Shown here piece by piece: positions 26,147 to 35,010 of a stretch of DNA of 45,686 bases. Source of the stretch: Sphingomonas sp. CFBP 8760 (lineage in GTDB: Bacteria; Pseudomonadota; Alphaproteobacteria; Sphingomonadales; Sphingomonadaceae); NCBI RefSeq assembly GCF_014841615.1, contig NZ_JACYUG010000024.1:1-45686 (forward strand), in the 5' to 3' direction. Position 1 is the stretch's first letter. The number at the start of each line of letters is the position of its first letter. Under the pieces are notes generated by a model. The model saw nothing but the letters and a program-made list of their open reading frames with translations, was not told where the DNA came from and did not search any database. The translations under genes and the position numbers were made by a program.

Positions 26147-26899
26147 TCAGCGAGTGGCGGCGATCGCGGCGAGGGTCCGGTCGGCCAGTTCGGGTCGACA
26201 GATCAGGAGGTCGGGCAGCAGCGGATCGTGGCAGTTGTAGACCAATGGTGCGCCATCGATGCGCGAGGCGTGGAGACCGGCGGCCAGCGCGACCGCGGCG
26301 GGGGCGCAATTGTCCCATTCGTACTGGCCGCCTTCGTGCAGGTAGATATCGGCACGCCCGTCGATCACCGCCATCGCCTTCGCGCCGGCCGAACCCATGC
26401 CGATCAGATCGGCGCCCAGTGCCTCCCCGACCCGGACGGCGATGTCGGGGCAGCGGGTACGGCTGACGACCACGCGGGGCCGGACGGGCAGCGGGCGGAA
26501 GGCGGGCGGCAGGTCGGCGGTCGACCAGGTCCGCGACAGTCCCGGCACCGCCACCGCGCCCACCGCAGGCCGGCCGGCGATGGCAAGGCCGATATGCACC
26601 GCCCAGTCGTCCAGGCCATCCGCATATTCGCGGGTGCCGTCGAGCGGATCGACGATCCATACCCGCGTCGCGGCACAGCGTCGGCGATCGTCGACGCTTT
26701 CCTCGGACAGGATGAAGTCGTCGGGGCGTGATGCCGCCAGCCGTGCCAGGATCAGCATATTGGCCTCGCGGTCGCCCCGGTCGCCCAGCGCCTTGCCGGT
26801 TTCCCGACCCTCCGCACGGATCGCCTGCAACAGCGCCCCCGCCTCTTGCGCGATCACCACGGCGAGTGCGGCATCATCGTCCGGAACGGGATCGGTCAC
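26147..26899 (-). CDS. cysQ: 3'(2'),5'-bisphosphate nucleotidase CysQ
   Basis: This enzyme hydrolyses PAP, the by-product of PAPS reduction, to AMP and phosphate, and relieves PAP inhibition. The 250-residue product has the inositol-monophosphatase fold motifs: LSEESVDD (metal ligand Glu), WIVDPLDGTREY (DPxDGT metal-binding signature) and the C-terminal YEWDNCAPAAVALAAG (WDxxA). The start overlaps the cysNC stop by 4 bp (ATGA), so it is the last gene of cysD-cysNC-cysQ. Pairing with sulfate-activation genes supports CysQ over a generic inositol phosphatase. Confidence 0.94.
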   Translation of the reverse strand: MTDPVPDDDAALAVVIAQEAGALLQAIRAEGRETGKALGDRGDREANMLILARLAASRPDDFILSEESVDDRRRCAATRVWIVDPLDGTREYADGLDDWAVHIGLAIAGRPAVGAVAVPGLSRTWSTADLPPAFRPLPVRPRVVVSRTRCPDIAVRVGEALGADLIGMGSAGAKAMAVIDGRADIYLHEGGQYEWDNCAPAAVALAAGLHASRIDGAPLVYNCHDPLLPDLLICRPELADRTLAAIAATR

Positions 26900-28812
26900 A
26901 GGTCGGGACTCCAGACGCCGAAGATATGTTCGACGATCCGCTCCGCCGCCGCTTCCGGCGTCTCGCGCAGCGTATCGATGTGGATTTCGGGGCGTTCGGG
27001 TGCCTCATACGGGCTGGAGATGCCGGTGAAGTCGGCGATCTCGCCGGCCCGCGCCTTGGCATACAGCCCCTTCACGTCGCGCGCCTCCGCGGTCGCCAGT
27101 GGCGTGTCGATGAAGATTTCCACGAACTCCCCGGGCGGCACCATGGTGCGCACCATCGCACGCTCGGCCCGGAACGGCGAGATGAAGGCGGTGAGGACGA
27201 TCAGCCCGGCATCCGCCATCAGCCGCGCCACCTCACCGACCCGGCGGATATTCTCGATCCGGCCGCTTTCGGAAAAGTCGAGGTCGCGGTTGAGGCCGTG
27301 GCGGATATTGTCCCCGTCGAGCATGAAGCTGTGCCGGCCCAGCGCATGCAGCTTCTTCTCGACCAGATTGGCGATGGTCGACTTGCCCGATCCCGACAGG
27401 CCGGTGAACCACAGCACGCGCGGGGTCTGGCCCTTTTGCAGGGCATGCGCCTCGCGCGTGACATGGATCGACTGCCAATGGACGTTCTCCGCCCGGCGCA
27501 GCGCGCCGTCGATCATGCCGGCGGCGACGGTGGCGTTGGTCGCCCGGTCGATCAGGATGAATCCGCCCAGCTCGACGCCGGCGGTATAGGGTTCGAACAC
27601 GATCGGGCGGTCGCAATACACCTCCGCCACGCCGATATCGTTGAGCGACAGCGTTGCGGCCGACAGTTGCGCCTGCGTGTTCACGTCGATCACGTGACGG
27701 GGCGGCTGCACGGTGGCGTTCACCGTCTGCGTGCCCAGTTTCAACCAATAGCCGCGGCCCGGCGTCAGCGGCTGGTCCGTCAGCCAGACCAAAGTCGCAG
27801 CGAACTGGTCGGCGATCGCGGGGGGATCATCCGATGCGGCGATCACGTCGCCGCGCGAACAGTCGACTTCGTCGGCCAGCGTCACGGTCACCGCCTCACC
27901 CGCGATCGCGCGGGTCCGTTCACCGTCCGGGCCGAGGATGCGGGCGATCGTGGTGGTGCGGCCGGACGGTACGATCCGCACCGGATCGCCGACCGATACC
28001 CGCCCGCCCGCGATGGTGCCGGCAAAGCCGCGAAAGTCGAGATCGGGACGGTTGACCCATTGCACCGGCAGGCGGAACGGCCGCTGACCGGCCCGATCCG
28101 CATCCACGGGCACCGCCTCCAGATGCGCGAGCAGGGTCGGCCCGTCATACCAGCCCATGTCGGCCGATGGTTCGGTCACGTTCGCACCGGTCAGCCCCGA
28201 CAGCGGGATCGCGGTGAAGGCGCCGATCCCGATCGAGGCGGCGAATTCCGTATAGTCGGCGACGATCGACTGGAAGGTCGCGCGGTCGTGCCCGACCAGA
28301 TCCATCTTGTTCACCGCCAGCACGATCTGCCGGATGCCGACCAGATGCGCCAGATAGCTGTGCCGCCGCGTCTGCGTCAGCACGCCCTTGCGCGCGTCGA
28401 TCAGGATCACGGCGCAGTCGGCGGTCGATGCACCGGTCACCATGTTGCGGGTATATTGTTCGTGCCCCGGCGTATCGGCGACGATGAACTTGCGCTTTTC
28501 CGTCGCGAAGAACCGATAGGCGACATCGATCGTGATGCCCTGTTCGCGCTCGGCGGACAGCCCGTCGACCAGCAGCGCGAAATCGATATTGGCTCCTTGC
28601 GTGCCGACCCGTGCCGAATCCGCCTCCAGCGCGGCGAGCTGGTCCTCGAACACCGCGCGGCTGTCGTACAGCAGGCGACCGATCAGCGTCGACTTGCCGT
28701 CGTCCACCGACCCGCAGGTGATGAAGCGCAGCATCGACTTGGCGGCATGGCCCGCCAGATAGGCGTCGATGTCCTCGGCGACGAGCGCATCGGGGCGATA
28801 GGCGGTCATCAA
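26896..28812 (-). CDS. cysNC: Bifunctional sulfate adenylyltransferase subunit 1 / APS kinase
   Basis: The N-terminal CysN part (about 1-450) is an EF-Tu-like GTPase that powers ATP sulfurylase with CysD: CGSVDDGKSTLIGRLLYD, DTPGHEQYTRNMVTGAS and NKMDLVGHD are its G motifs. The C-terminal CysC part (about 455-638) phosphorylates APS to PAPS and has LSGSGKSTIANLVEK, the DGDNIRHGLNRDL signature and FISPFRAERAMVR. The fusion is the NodQ/CysNC arrangement common in alphaproteobacteria. The ATG at 28812 overlaps the cysD stop by 4 bp; an ATG one codon later is equally possible. The 638-residue length is normal for the fusion. Confidence 0.96.
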   Translation of the reverse strand: MMTAYRPDALVAEDIDAYLAGHAAKSMLRFITCGSVDDGKSTLIGRLLYDSRAVFEDQLAALEADSARVGTQGANIDFALLVDGLSAEREQGITIDVAYRFFATEKRKFIVADTPGHEQYTRNMVTGASTADCAVILIDARKGVLTQTRRHSYLAHLVGIRQIVLAVNKMDLVGHDRATFQSIVADYTEFAASIGIGAFTAIPLSGLTGANVTEPSADMGWYDGPTLLAHLEAVPVDADRAGQRPFRLPVQWVNRPDLDFRGFAGTIAGGRVSVGDPVRIVPSGRTTTIARILGPDGERTRAIAGEAVTVTLADEVDCSRGDVIAASDDPPAIADQFAATLVWLTDQPLTPGRGYWLKLGTQTVNATVQPPRHVIDVNTQAQLSAATLSLNDIGVAEVYCDRPIVFEPYTAGVELGGFILIDRATNATVAAGMIDGALRRAENVHWQSIHVTREAHALQKGQTPRVLWFTGLSGSGKSTIANLVEKKLHALGRHSFMLDGDNIRHGLNRDLDFSESGRIENIRRVGEVARLMADAGLIVLTAFISPFRAERAMVRTMVPPGEFVEIFIDTPLATAEARDVKGLYAKARAGEIADFTGISSPYEAPERPEIHIDTLRETPEAAAERIVEHIFGVWSPDL

Positions 28813-29708
28813 AAATACCCCTCGCGTTTCTTCTTCTCCATGCTGCCCGACTGATCGTGGTCGATCGCGCGCCCCTGCCGTTCGGAGGTGGTGGTCAACA
28901 GCATTTCCTGGATGATCGCGGGCAGGGTATCCGCCGTGCTCTCGACCGCGCCGGTCAGCGGATAGCAGCCGAGCGTGCGGAAACGGATCGATCGTTCGAC
29001 GGGCGTTTCGCCCGGCAGAAACCGGAAGCGGTCGTCATCGACCATCAGTAGCATCCCGTCGCGCTCCACGGTGGGGCGCGGCGCGGCGAAATACAGCGGT
29101 ACGATCTCGATCCCCTCCGCCAAAATATATTGCCAGATGTCGAGCTCGGTCCAGTTAGACAGCGGAAACACCCGGATGCTCTCGCCCCGATTCTTACGGG
29201 CATTGTACAGGTGCCAGAGTTCGGGGCGCTGCGCCTTGGGGTCCCAGCCGTGGCTGACGGAGCGGAACGAGAAGATGCGCTCCTTCGCGCGGCTCTTCTC
29301 CTCGTCGCGGCGGGCGCCGCCGAACGCGGCATCGAAACCGCCGAGCGTCAGCGCCTGCTTCAGCCCTTCGGTCTTCCACATATCGGTATGGCGGCCGCCA
29401 TGATCGAACGGGTTGATCCCTTCCGCCTCGGCATCGGGATTGCGATGAACGATCAGGTCCATGCCCGCCGCCTGCGCCGCACGGTCGCGCAATTCGTACA
29501 TCGCGCGGAATTTCCACGTCGTATCGACGTGCAGCAGCGGGAAGGGCGGGCGACCCGGCGCGAACGCCTTCTTGGCCAGATGCAGCATCACGGCGGAGTC
29601 CTTGCCGACCGAATACAGCATCACCGGCCGTTCGGTTTCGGCGACCACGTCGCGCATGATGTGGATGCTCTCGGCTTCGAGGCGTTGCAGATGGGTGAGC
29701 GTGCTCAT
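28809..29708 (-). CDS. cysD: Sulfate adenylyltransferase subunit 2
   Basis: This is the catalytic subunit of ATP sulfurylase, joining sulfate and ATP to make APS. The 299-residue product has the PP-loop LYSVGKDSAVMLHLAKKAF, then LLHVDTTWKFRAMYELRD, GINPFDHGGRHTDMWKTEGLK, FGGARRDEEKSRAKERIFSFR, and the conserved C-terminus ERQGRAIDHDQSGSMEKKKR. It is first in cysD-cysNC-cysQ. The 68-bp gap upstream may hold the promoter, although no confident boxes are visible. Confidence 0.97.
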   Translation of the reverse strand: MSTLTHLQRLEAESIHIMRDVVAETERPVMLYSVGKDSAVMLHLAKKAFAPGRPPFPLLHVDTTWKFRAMYELRDRAAQAAGMDLIVHRNPDAEAEGINPFDHGGRHTDMWKTEGLKQALTLGGFDAAFGGARRDEEKSRAKERIFSFRSVSHGWDPKAQRPELWHLYNARKNRGESIRVFPLSNWTELDIWQYILAEGIEIVPLYFAAPRPTVERDGMLLMVDDDRFRFLPGETPVERSIRFRTLGCYPLTGAVESTADTLPAIIQEMLLTTTSERQGRAIDHDQSGSMEKKKREGYF

Positions 29709-29776
29709 GTCACGGTGCAGATAGTCACGCCGCCGCGGTGTGCGACCAACTTATCCTGTCACGCCCCCAAGCCCGG

Positions 29777-29998
29777 TCACGTCATCTCCTGTTCGCGCTC
29801 CAGCGAATCGAGGATGCGAACACCCGCCATGAACACTGCCGCCGGGCAGCATGCGAACAGCAGCCAGCCGGCATAGCCGGGATATTGATCGAGATACTGG
29901 GCCCCGCGCTGCGTCGCGCCGAGCGCCAGTCCATAGATGACCAGGAACGCCTCGAACTTGGTTTTGATGACGAACAGGCGGAGAAAGCGGTGGAGCAT
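29777..29998 (-). CDS. Small conserved-looking membrane protein (73 aa)
   Basis: The 73-residue product starts MLHRFLRLFVIKTKFEAFLV and has two hydrophobic segments, roughly residues 15-30 and 43-62 (YAGWLLFACCPAAVFMAGVRI), ending in an acidic tail (SLEREQEMT). This looks like a two-helix inner-membrane protein. A CATAAT element lies about 8 bases upstream of the ATG and no clear ribosome-binding site is visible, so the mRNA could be nearly leaderless. It precedes cysD on the same strand with a 68-bp gap; a link to sulfate metabolism is not shown. I cannot assign a family. Confidence 0.65.
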   Translation of the reverse strand: MLHRFLRLFVIKTKFEAFLVIYGLALGATQRGAQYLDQYPGYAGWLLFACCPAAVFMAGVRILDSLEREQEMT

Positions 29999-30087
29999 GT
30001 CGATTATGCAGCAAGAACCGGGCCATTGCCGGAAAAGCGCGGTTTCTGGGTTAACGGAGATGGTTGATCGTCAATTAACCCGACAGG

Positions 30088-31341
30088 TCAGGCCAGTTCA
30101 CGCAGGTCGAGCACGTCCAGCAGCGCGAGGCGGGCGGCCTCCACCGTGGCGATCAATTGCGGATCGCCGATCGCGGTGGGGGCGATTTCCGCCGGCCAGT
30201 TCGCCTCGATCACCCCCGCGATCCGGGCAAGCCGGTGCTCGTCGACCAGGAAGCGCGGGTCGATCGTCGCCGGATCGGCCACCACGCGCAGCCGCAGGCA
30301 GGCGGGGCCACCGCCGTTCGCCATCGACTCGCGGACGTCGACCACCTCCAGCCGGCGAATCGGGCCGTTCCCGGCGACATGCGCCTGAAGCCAGCGCCAG
30401 ACGGGTTCGCTCGCCCGTGCCTCACCGGGCAGCACCAGCGTCATGCCGGCCGGCGTCGATACCAGTTGGGCGTTGAACAGATAGGCGGCGATCGCCTCCT
30501 CCAGCGGCACCGCCGCCGCAGGCACCTCGACGATCTCGATTGCGGGAAAGCGCCCGCGCAGCTCGGCATGGAAACCAACCGGATCGGCAAAGGCGTGTTC
30601 GTGCGCGAACAGCACGCGTTCGTTGGCCACCGCGACGACATCGTTGTGGAACGCGCCCGCCGCGATCGCGGCGGGGGATTGTTCGACGAACAGCGTGCGG
30701 ACGGGATCGAGCCGGTGGCGTCGCGCGACCGCCCGGCTCGCCTCTTCGGACTGGCGCGCGGGAAAGGCACCGCCGCTGCGGCCGTAGACGAAGACCTCAA
30801 CACCCGCCGCACCGTGCCCGTCGCACAGCCGCATATGATTGGCCGCGCCCTCGTCACCGAACGGGGCGGGGATTGGACCGTGGACCGTGAAGTGGGGGTG
30901 CGCGAAGGCGATCCGTAACTGCGCCAGCGTCGCCTGCCATTCATGGCTGCGGTGCGGCATGGTGACGAGATTGGCGACCGTCAGGTGGCAACGGCCATCG
31001 GCCGTATCGATGGCGGGCGATACCGTCGCCGCGTTGGCCGCCCACATGGCGGAGGCGGACATCGCCTGCGCCAGCAGATGCGGCGGGGCGGCAAGGGGGT
31101 CGGTGGCAAGGTCGGTCAGCCAGACGCGATCGGGGCGCGGATGGGGCAGCAGGATGCCCTGCGTCAGTCCCAGTGCCAGATTGGCGCGCATCTTTGCGAT
31201 ACCCTGCAACGCCGCCGCGCGCGGATGCGCGGTCGCGCCGGCGTTACGGGTGGCGGCAAGGTTGCCGGGGCTGAGACCGGCATAATTGTGGCTCGGCCCG
31301 ACGATGCCGTCGAAATTGATCTCCACCACGCCCGTCATCAC
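30088..31341 (-). CDS. astB: N-succinylarginine dihydrolase
   Basis: This enzyme converts N2-succinylarginine to N2-succinylornithine, CO2 and two ammonia, the second step of the arginine succinyltransferase pathway. The 417-residue product begins VEINFDGIVGPSHNYAGLSPGN, a family hallmark, and has NGGGPACLRLRVV near the C-terminus with the probable active-site Cys, plus FHNDVVAVAN with a catalytic-type His. Its start overlaps the astA stop by 4 bp. It is the last gene of the DUF481-M20-astA-astB unit, and an 89-bp gap follows. Confidence 0.95.
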   Translation of the reverse strand: MMTGVVEINFDGIVGPSHNYAGLSPGNLAATRNAGATAHPRAAALQGIAKMRANLALGLTQGILLPHPRPDRVWLTDLATDPLAAPPHLLAQAMSASAMWAANAATVSPAIDTADGRCHLTVANLVTMPHRSHEWQATLAQLRIAFAHPHFTVHGPIPAPFGDEGAANHMRLCDGHGAAGVEVFVYGRSGGAFPARQSEEASRAVARRHRLDPVRTLFVEQSPAAIAAGAFHNDVVAVANERVLFAHEHAFADPVGFHAELRGRFPAIEIVEVPAAAVPLEEAIAAYLFNAQLVSTPAGMTLVLPGEARASEPVWRWLQAHVAGNGPIRRLEVVDVRESMANGGGPACLRLRVVADPATIDPRFLVDEHRLARIAGVIEANWPAEIAPTAIGDPQLIATVEAARLALLDVLDLRELA

Positions 31342-32351
31342 CAGCGCCCCACATGGCGTACGCGGTCGCCGGCAGCGACGCCCAGCGACGCGGCGGCAGC
31401 CGGCGACAGGGCGATGCCGCCATCCGCCGCCGCGACCGTGCCGAAGGTGCAGCGGAACCCGGCCAGCGTGCCGGTGGCCACCAGCGCCTCCGTGCCACCC
31501 GCCGCCACCGCCACGATCGGATCGCTTCGCGCCTCGGCGATCGAGCGGACGTGATCGGTTCGTGCGGTCATCGTCGGGCCACCGTCGAAGATGTCGAGAT
31601 AGCCTTCGTACCGGAACCCCTCATGCTCCAGCATCCGCATCGCGGCGCGGCCGGACGGGTGGGGCAGGCCGATCGCGGCGCGCGCGGTGTCGGTCAGCAT
31701 CGCGGTGTAGACCGGATGCTTGGGCATCAGGTCGGCGATGAACTGGTGGCCGTTGATCGCATTGAACTGGTCGGCGTCCTGAAAATTCATCCCGAAGAAC
31801 CGCCCGGCAAGGCCGTCCCAGAACGGCGATCCGCCCGCCTCGTCGATCACGCCGCGCAATTCCGCCAGGATGCGGTCGGCGAAGCGGGCGCGGTGGGCGG
31901 CAATGAACAGATAGCGCGACCGGGCGAGGAGCAGGCCCAGCCCGCCCGCCCGCTCGCCGGGATGGAGAAACAGGCCGCCGACCTCGCTCGATCCTTCCAG
32001 ATCGGTGGTCAGCGTCAGCATTTCGGCGCGGAAGGTGCGCGCCAGTTCGCGGCTGTGCTGGGTCAGCGTGCCGATGCGATAGCTGTAGAAGGGGTGGCGA
32101 TCGCCCACCCGCGTGAAGATCTGACAGGTGCCGCGCACCTCGCCGGTCGCGACATTCTCCAGCACCAGCACGAACAGCTCGTCCTCGACCGGGCCGTCCG
32201 CCCGCGCGAAGGCGGCGTGGCTGCGATCGAGCTTTGCCCTCAGGGCGTGGCGATCGGGCGGCAGGTTGGTGAAGCCGCCGCCGGTCAGCTTCGCCATCTC
32301 GTAGAGAGGCTGCAGATCGCCATCGGTCGCGGCACGGATGCGGAAGCTCAT
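31338..32351 (-). CDS. astA: Arginine N-succinyltransferase
   Basis: This enzyme transfers succinyl from succinyl-CoA to the alpha-amino group of arginine, the first committed step of the succinyltransferase pathway. The 337-residue single subunit shows the GNAT-like AstA segments: IRAATDGDLQPLYEMAKLTGGGFTNLP at the N-terminus, SSEVGGLFLHPGERAGGLGLLLARSRYLF (acyl-CoA-binding turn), FFGMNFQDADQFNAINGHQFIADLMPKHPVY, and LEHEGFRYEGYLDIFDGGPT. It overlaps both neighbours by 4 bp (M20 stop upstream, astB start downstream). Confidence 0.95.
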   Translation of the reverse strand: MSFRIRAATDGDLQPLYEMAKLTGGGFTNLPPDRHALRAKLDRSHAAFARADGPVEDELFVLVLENVATGEVRGTCQIFTRVGDRHPFYSYRIGTLTQHSRELARTFRAEMLTLTTDLEGSSEVGGLFLHPGERAGGLGLLLARSRYLFIAAHRARFADRILAELRGVIDEAGGSPFWDGLAGRFFGMNFQDADQFNAINGHQFIADLMPKHPVYTAMLTDTARAAIGLPHPSGRAAMRMLEHEGFRYEGYLDIFDGGPTMTARTDHVRSIAEARSDPIVAVAAGGTEALVATGTLAGFRCTFGTVAAADGGIALSPAAAASLGVAAGDRVRHVGRW

Positions 32352-33556
32352 GTCAGGTCACCCTTGGCCAGCCGCAGGATCGCCAGCGTCGACAGGGCGG
32401 CCCGCTCCGCCAGGCTATCGACCAGCAGATATTCGTCCGCCGAATGGATCGCGCCGCCGCGCACCCCCATCGTATCGACCACCGGCACACCGGCCGCGGC
32501 GATGTTGTTGCCGTCGCATACCCCGCCGGTATCGCACCGCGCGATGGCAAGGCCAAGCGTCGCGCCCGCCCGTCCGACCAGCCCGAACAGCCGCGCCGCC
32601 GCCGGATCGACCGGCTTGGGCGGGCGGGTGAAGCCGCCATGTACCGTCGTGGTCACCTCATGATCGGTGGCGATGGCGGCGGCGGTGGCACGCAATACCT
32701 GATCGGCCGCCGCGATGGCGTCGCGATCGCGCGGGCGGAAGTTGACGCGTAGCACCGCCAGATCGGGCACCATGTTGTTCGGGCCGCCACCGTCGATCCG
32801 GGCGGGGTTGACCGCGAAGCCCGGCCGATCCGACCGGGCGAGCCGCAGCGCCAGATCGCCCGCCGCGACCACGGCATTGCGGCCATCGCGCGGATTGCGG
32901 CCGGCATGGGCGCTGCGACCCCGCACCACGACCGAGAAATTGCCGGTGCCACCTCGCGCCCCCGCCAGCGTCCCGTCCGCCAGCGCAGGCTCGTAGCCGA
33001 ACGCCGCCGTCTTGCCGCGGGCGAGATCGGCGATCAGCGCGGCCGATGACAGCGATCCGGTTTCCTCGTCGGAATTGATGAGCACGTCGTACCCGATCCC
33101 GGCGGCGGCGCCGCTCGCCTCCACCGCGTGGAGCGCGGCCAGCATCACCGCTAGCCCGCCCTTCATGTCCGTTACCCCCGGCCCGACCAACGCCCCGTCG
33201 TCGCGCCAGGCCAGCGTCTGGAATGGGTGATCGACGCCGTACACCGTATCCATATGGCCTACGAACAACAGCCGTCGTGCGGCCTCCGGTCGCACGGACA
33301 CGACGAGGTGGCGGCCATGGTCGATCGGTTCGATCCGGCCGTCCACGCCGACGCTGTCGACGGGGGCGGGATCGACCAGCCGCACCGCCCCGGGCAGGGT
33401 GGCGCAGGCATCCGCCAGCAATCCCGCCATCGTCGCCAGACCGGGCAGGTTGCGCGTGCCGCTGTTGATCGCGGCCCAGCGTTCGACCTGCGCCAGCATC
33501 GCGGCGGCGTCGATCCCCGCGATCGCATCGCGCCCGATCGGATCGATCGCCGTCAA
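32348..33556 (-). CDS. M20 family metallohydrolase, carboxypeptidase G2-like; candidate desuccinylase
   Basis: The 402-residue product is a zinc-dependent amidohydrolase. Metal-site motifs are FVGHMDTVYG (His, Asp), GPGVTDMKGGLAVMLAAL (bridging Asp), NSDEETGS (catalytic Glu and ligand Glu) and a late His in RGGAIHSADEYL. The best start is TTG at 33556, whose bases overlap the TGA of the DUF481 gene; the frame stays open further upstream but that part is a shadow of the DUF481 gene. CPG2-type enzymes release glutamate from N-acylglutamates. Coupling to astA and astB, with no AstE seen, makes N-succinylglutamate an attractive substrate; this is inference. Confidence 0.85.
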   Translation of the reverse strand: MTAIDPIGRDAIAGIDAAAMLAQVERWAAINSGTRNLPGLATMAGLLADACATLPGAVRLVDPAPVDSVGVDGRIEPIDHGRHLVVSVRPEAARRLLFVGHMDTVYGVDHPFQTLAWRDDGALVGPGVTDMKGGLAVMLAALHAVEASGAAAGIGYDVLINSDEETGSLSSAALIADLARGKTAAFGYEPALADGTLAGARGGTGNFSVVVRGRSAHAGRNPRDGRNAVVAAGDLALRLARSDRPGFAVNPARIDGGGPNNMVPDLAVLRVNFRPRDRDAIAAADQVLRATAAAIATDHEVTTTVHGGFTRPPKPVDPAAARLFGLVGRAGATLGLAIARCDTGGVCDGNNIAAAGVPVVDTMGVRGGAIHSADEYLLVDSLAERAALSTLAILRLAKGDLT

Positions 33557-34485
33557 AAAGTATAGACCAGTGATGCGCGACTGATCGTGTCGGTCGTTTC
33601 CCGCCCTTCCGGCGGCATGCTTTCGTACTGGACGTTGTACGACAGCTGGGCGGACAGCGGCCCCAGCAGCTTGGCGTTGACCGACGTCGTCGTGCTCACC
33701 GTCGAATTGAACCGCTGGATATACGCAGAGGCGACGTGGCGCAGTGTCAGGCCACCCAGTATCTGCCACCGGAAATCCATCGATCCACGCCCGGCGATGC
33801 TCGACTGGACGGTCGCATCGGTGAATTCGGTATGACGGAAACCCGGCCCGAGTTCGAGGTCGAGTTGCATCCGCGGCCTTTTCAGCAAGCTGTAGCCGGC
33901 GCCGCTCGATGCCGACAGACGATCGGTATAGCCGAGGAACCGGTCGCTTTCATACTGCACCGCGCCATAGATATAGGCGCGGTCGTCGATCTTGTAGTTG
34001 GGTTCGTAGGCGACGAGGTAATGCTCGCGCGTCGTGACGTTCAGGCTTTCCTGATAGTCCGCCTGCACCTGGAACTTGTGCCGCCATTGCAGCCCCTCAC
34101 GCTCCGCCGCGAGCACCGCGCTGCCGCCGGCGGTATCGGAATTGCCGGTGGTGAGGAATCCGCCGACCTCGGCGCGCCCCTTCCACAGGTTCAGGAAACT
34201 GGCCTGCCGGATCACCTGTTCGCGCGCGGCGGCCCGGTCGTTCCGCCATTTCTGCGCGATCGCCAGCACCGCATCGCCGCTCAACGGATCGGCGGAACGG
34301 GCATATTTGACGATGGTCGATACGTCGCCGTCGTTCCCGGACTGGATCGCGGCGTCGAGCATCGCGCGAATCGATTCGGGGATCATCGCGCCGGCGGCGG
34401 TCTGCGGATCGGTGGCGGGCGTGATCGCGACCGGGGTGACGGCGGCGGGGGCGGTGGCAGCCAGCAGGAGGATCGGGAACGGCAC
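33553..34485 (-). CDS. DUF481 family outer-membrane barrel protein
   Basis: The 310-residue product has a short signal peptide (MPFPILLLAATAPAAVTPVA). A helical linker (about 25-90) precedes a stretch of alternating amphipathic strands beginning GRAEVGGFLTTGNSDTAGGS, the opening of DUF481 domains. It ends in SRASLVYTF, the C-terminal aromatic signature recognised by the BAM machinery. It probably forms a small outer-membrane beta-barrel. The function of DUF481 proteins is not settled. Its stop overlaps the TTG start of the M20 gene, tying it to the ast unit; an uptake role for arginine or peptides is possible but unproven. Confidence 0.85.
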   Translation of the reverse strand: MPFPILLLAATAPAAVTPVAITPATDPQTAAGAMIPESIRAMLDAAIQSGNDGDVSTIVKYARSADPLSGDAVLAIAQKWRNDRAAAREQVIRQASFLNLWKGRAEVGGFLTTGNSDTAGGSAVLAAEREGLQWRHKFQVQADYQESLNVTTREHYLVAYEPNYKIDDRAYIYGAVQYESDRFLGYTDRLSASSGAGYSLLKRPRMQLDLELGPGFRHTEFTDATVQSSIAGRGSMDFRWQILGGLTLRHVASAYIQRFNSTVSTTTSVNAKLLGPLSAQLSYNVQYESMPPEGRETTDTISRASLVYTF

Positions 34486-34524
34486 GCGACCTTCCTTACC
34501 CGACCGATGCCGCGCTGCAACCGG

Positions 34525-35010
34525 TCAGCGCGCGCGCTCCGCGTCGAGCCGGGGCCGGAATGCCGCGAGTACCGCCTCGTACAGCGCGCGCTTGAACGGC
34601 ACGATCAGCCGGGGGAGATCGTCCGGCTCGATCCAGCGCCACGCCCGGAACTCCTGATGCGCGGTGGCGATGTCGATATCGGTATCCTCGCCCAGGAAAC
34701 GGAACAGGAACCAGCGCTGGCTCTGCCCGCGCCAGCGCCCCTTCCACACCTTGCCGACCAGTTCGGGGGGCAGATCGTAGACGAAGTCGCCATCGGCCGC
34801 CTCGATCAGTTCCACCTTGTCGGGCGCGATCCCGGTTTCTTCACCAAGCTCACGCATAGCGGCGCTCAGCGGCTCCTCGCCGGGATCGATCCCTCCCTGC
34901 GGCATCTGCCATGCCTCCAGCGTCGAATCCATGCGCTGGCCGACGAAGACGCGGCCGGTGCGATCGACCAGCATGATCCCCGCACACGGGCGATAGGGCA
35001 GGTCGGTCAT
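34525..35010 (-). CDS. rppH: RNA pyrophosphohydrolase (Nudix hydrolase)
   Basis: This enzyme removes pyrophosphate from 5'-triphosphorylated RNA and so triggers mRNA decay; in alphaproteobacteria the same family also hydrolyses dinucleoside polyphosphates. The 161-residue product has the RppH start YRPCAGIMLVDRTGRVFVGQRMD, then WQMPQGGIDPGEEPLSAAMRELGEETGI, which fits the Nudix box Gx5Ex7REUxEExGU. The C-terminal FKRALYEAVLAAF also matches the family. It overlaps the upstream esterase stop by 4 bp and is followed after 39 bp by the DUF481 gene. Confidence 0.95.
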   Translation of the reverse strand: MTDLPYRPCAGIMLVDRTGRVFVGQRMDSTLEAWQMPQGGIDPGEEPLSAAMRELGEETGIAPDKVELIEAADGDFVYDLPPELVGKVWKGRWRGQSQRWFLFRFLGEDTDIDIATAHQEFRAWRWIEPDDLPRLIVPFKRALYEAVLAAFRPRLDAERAR

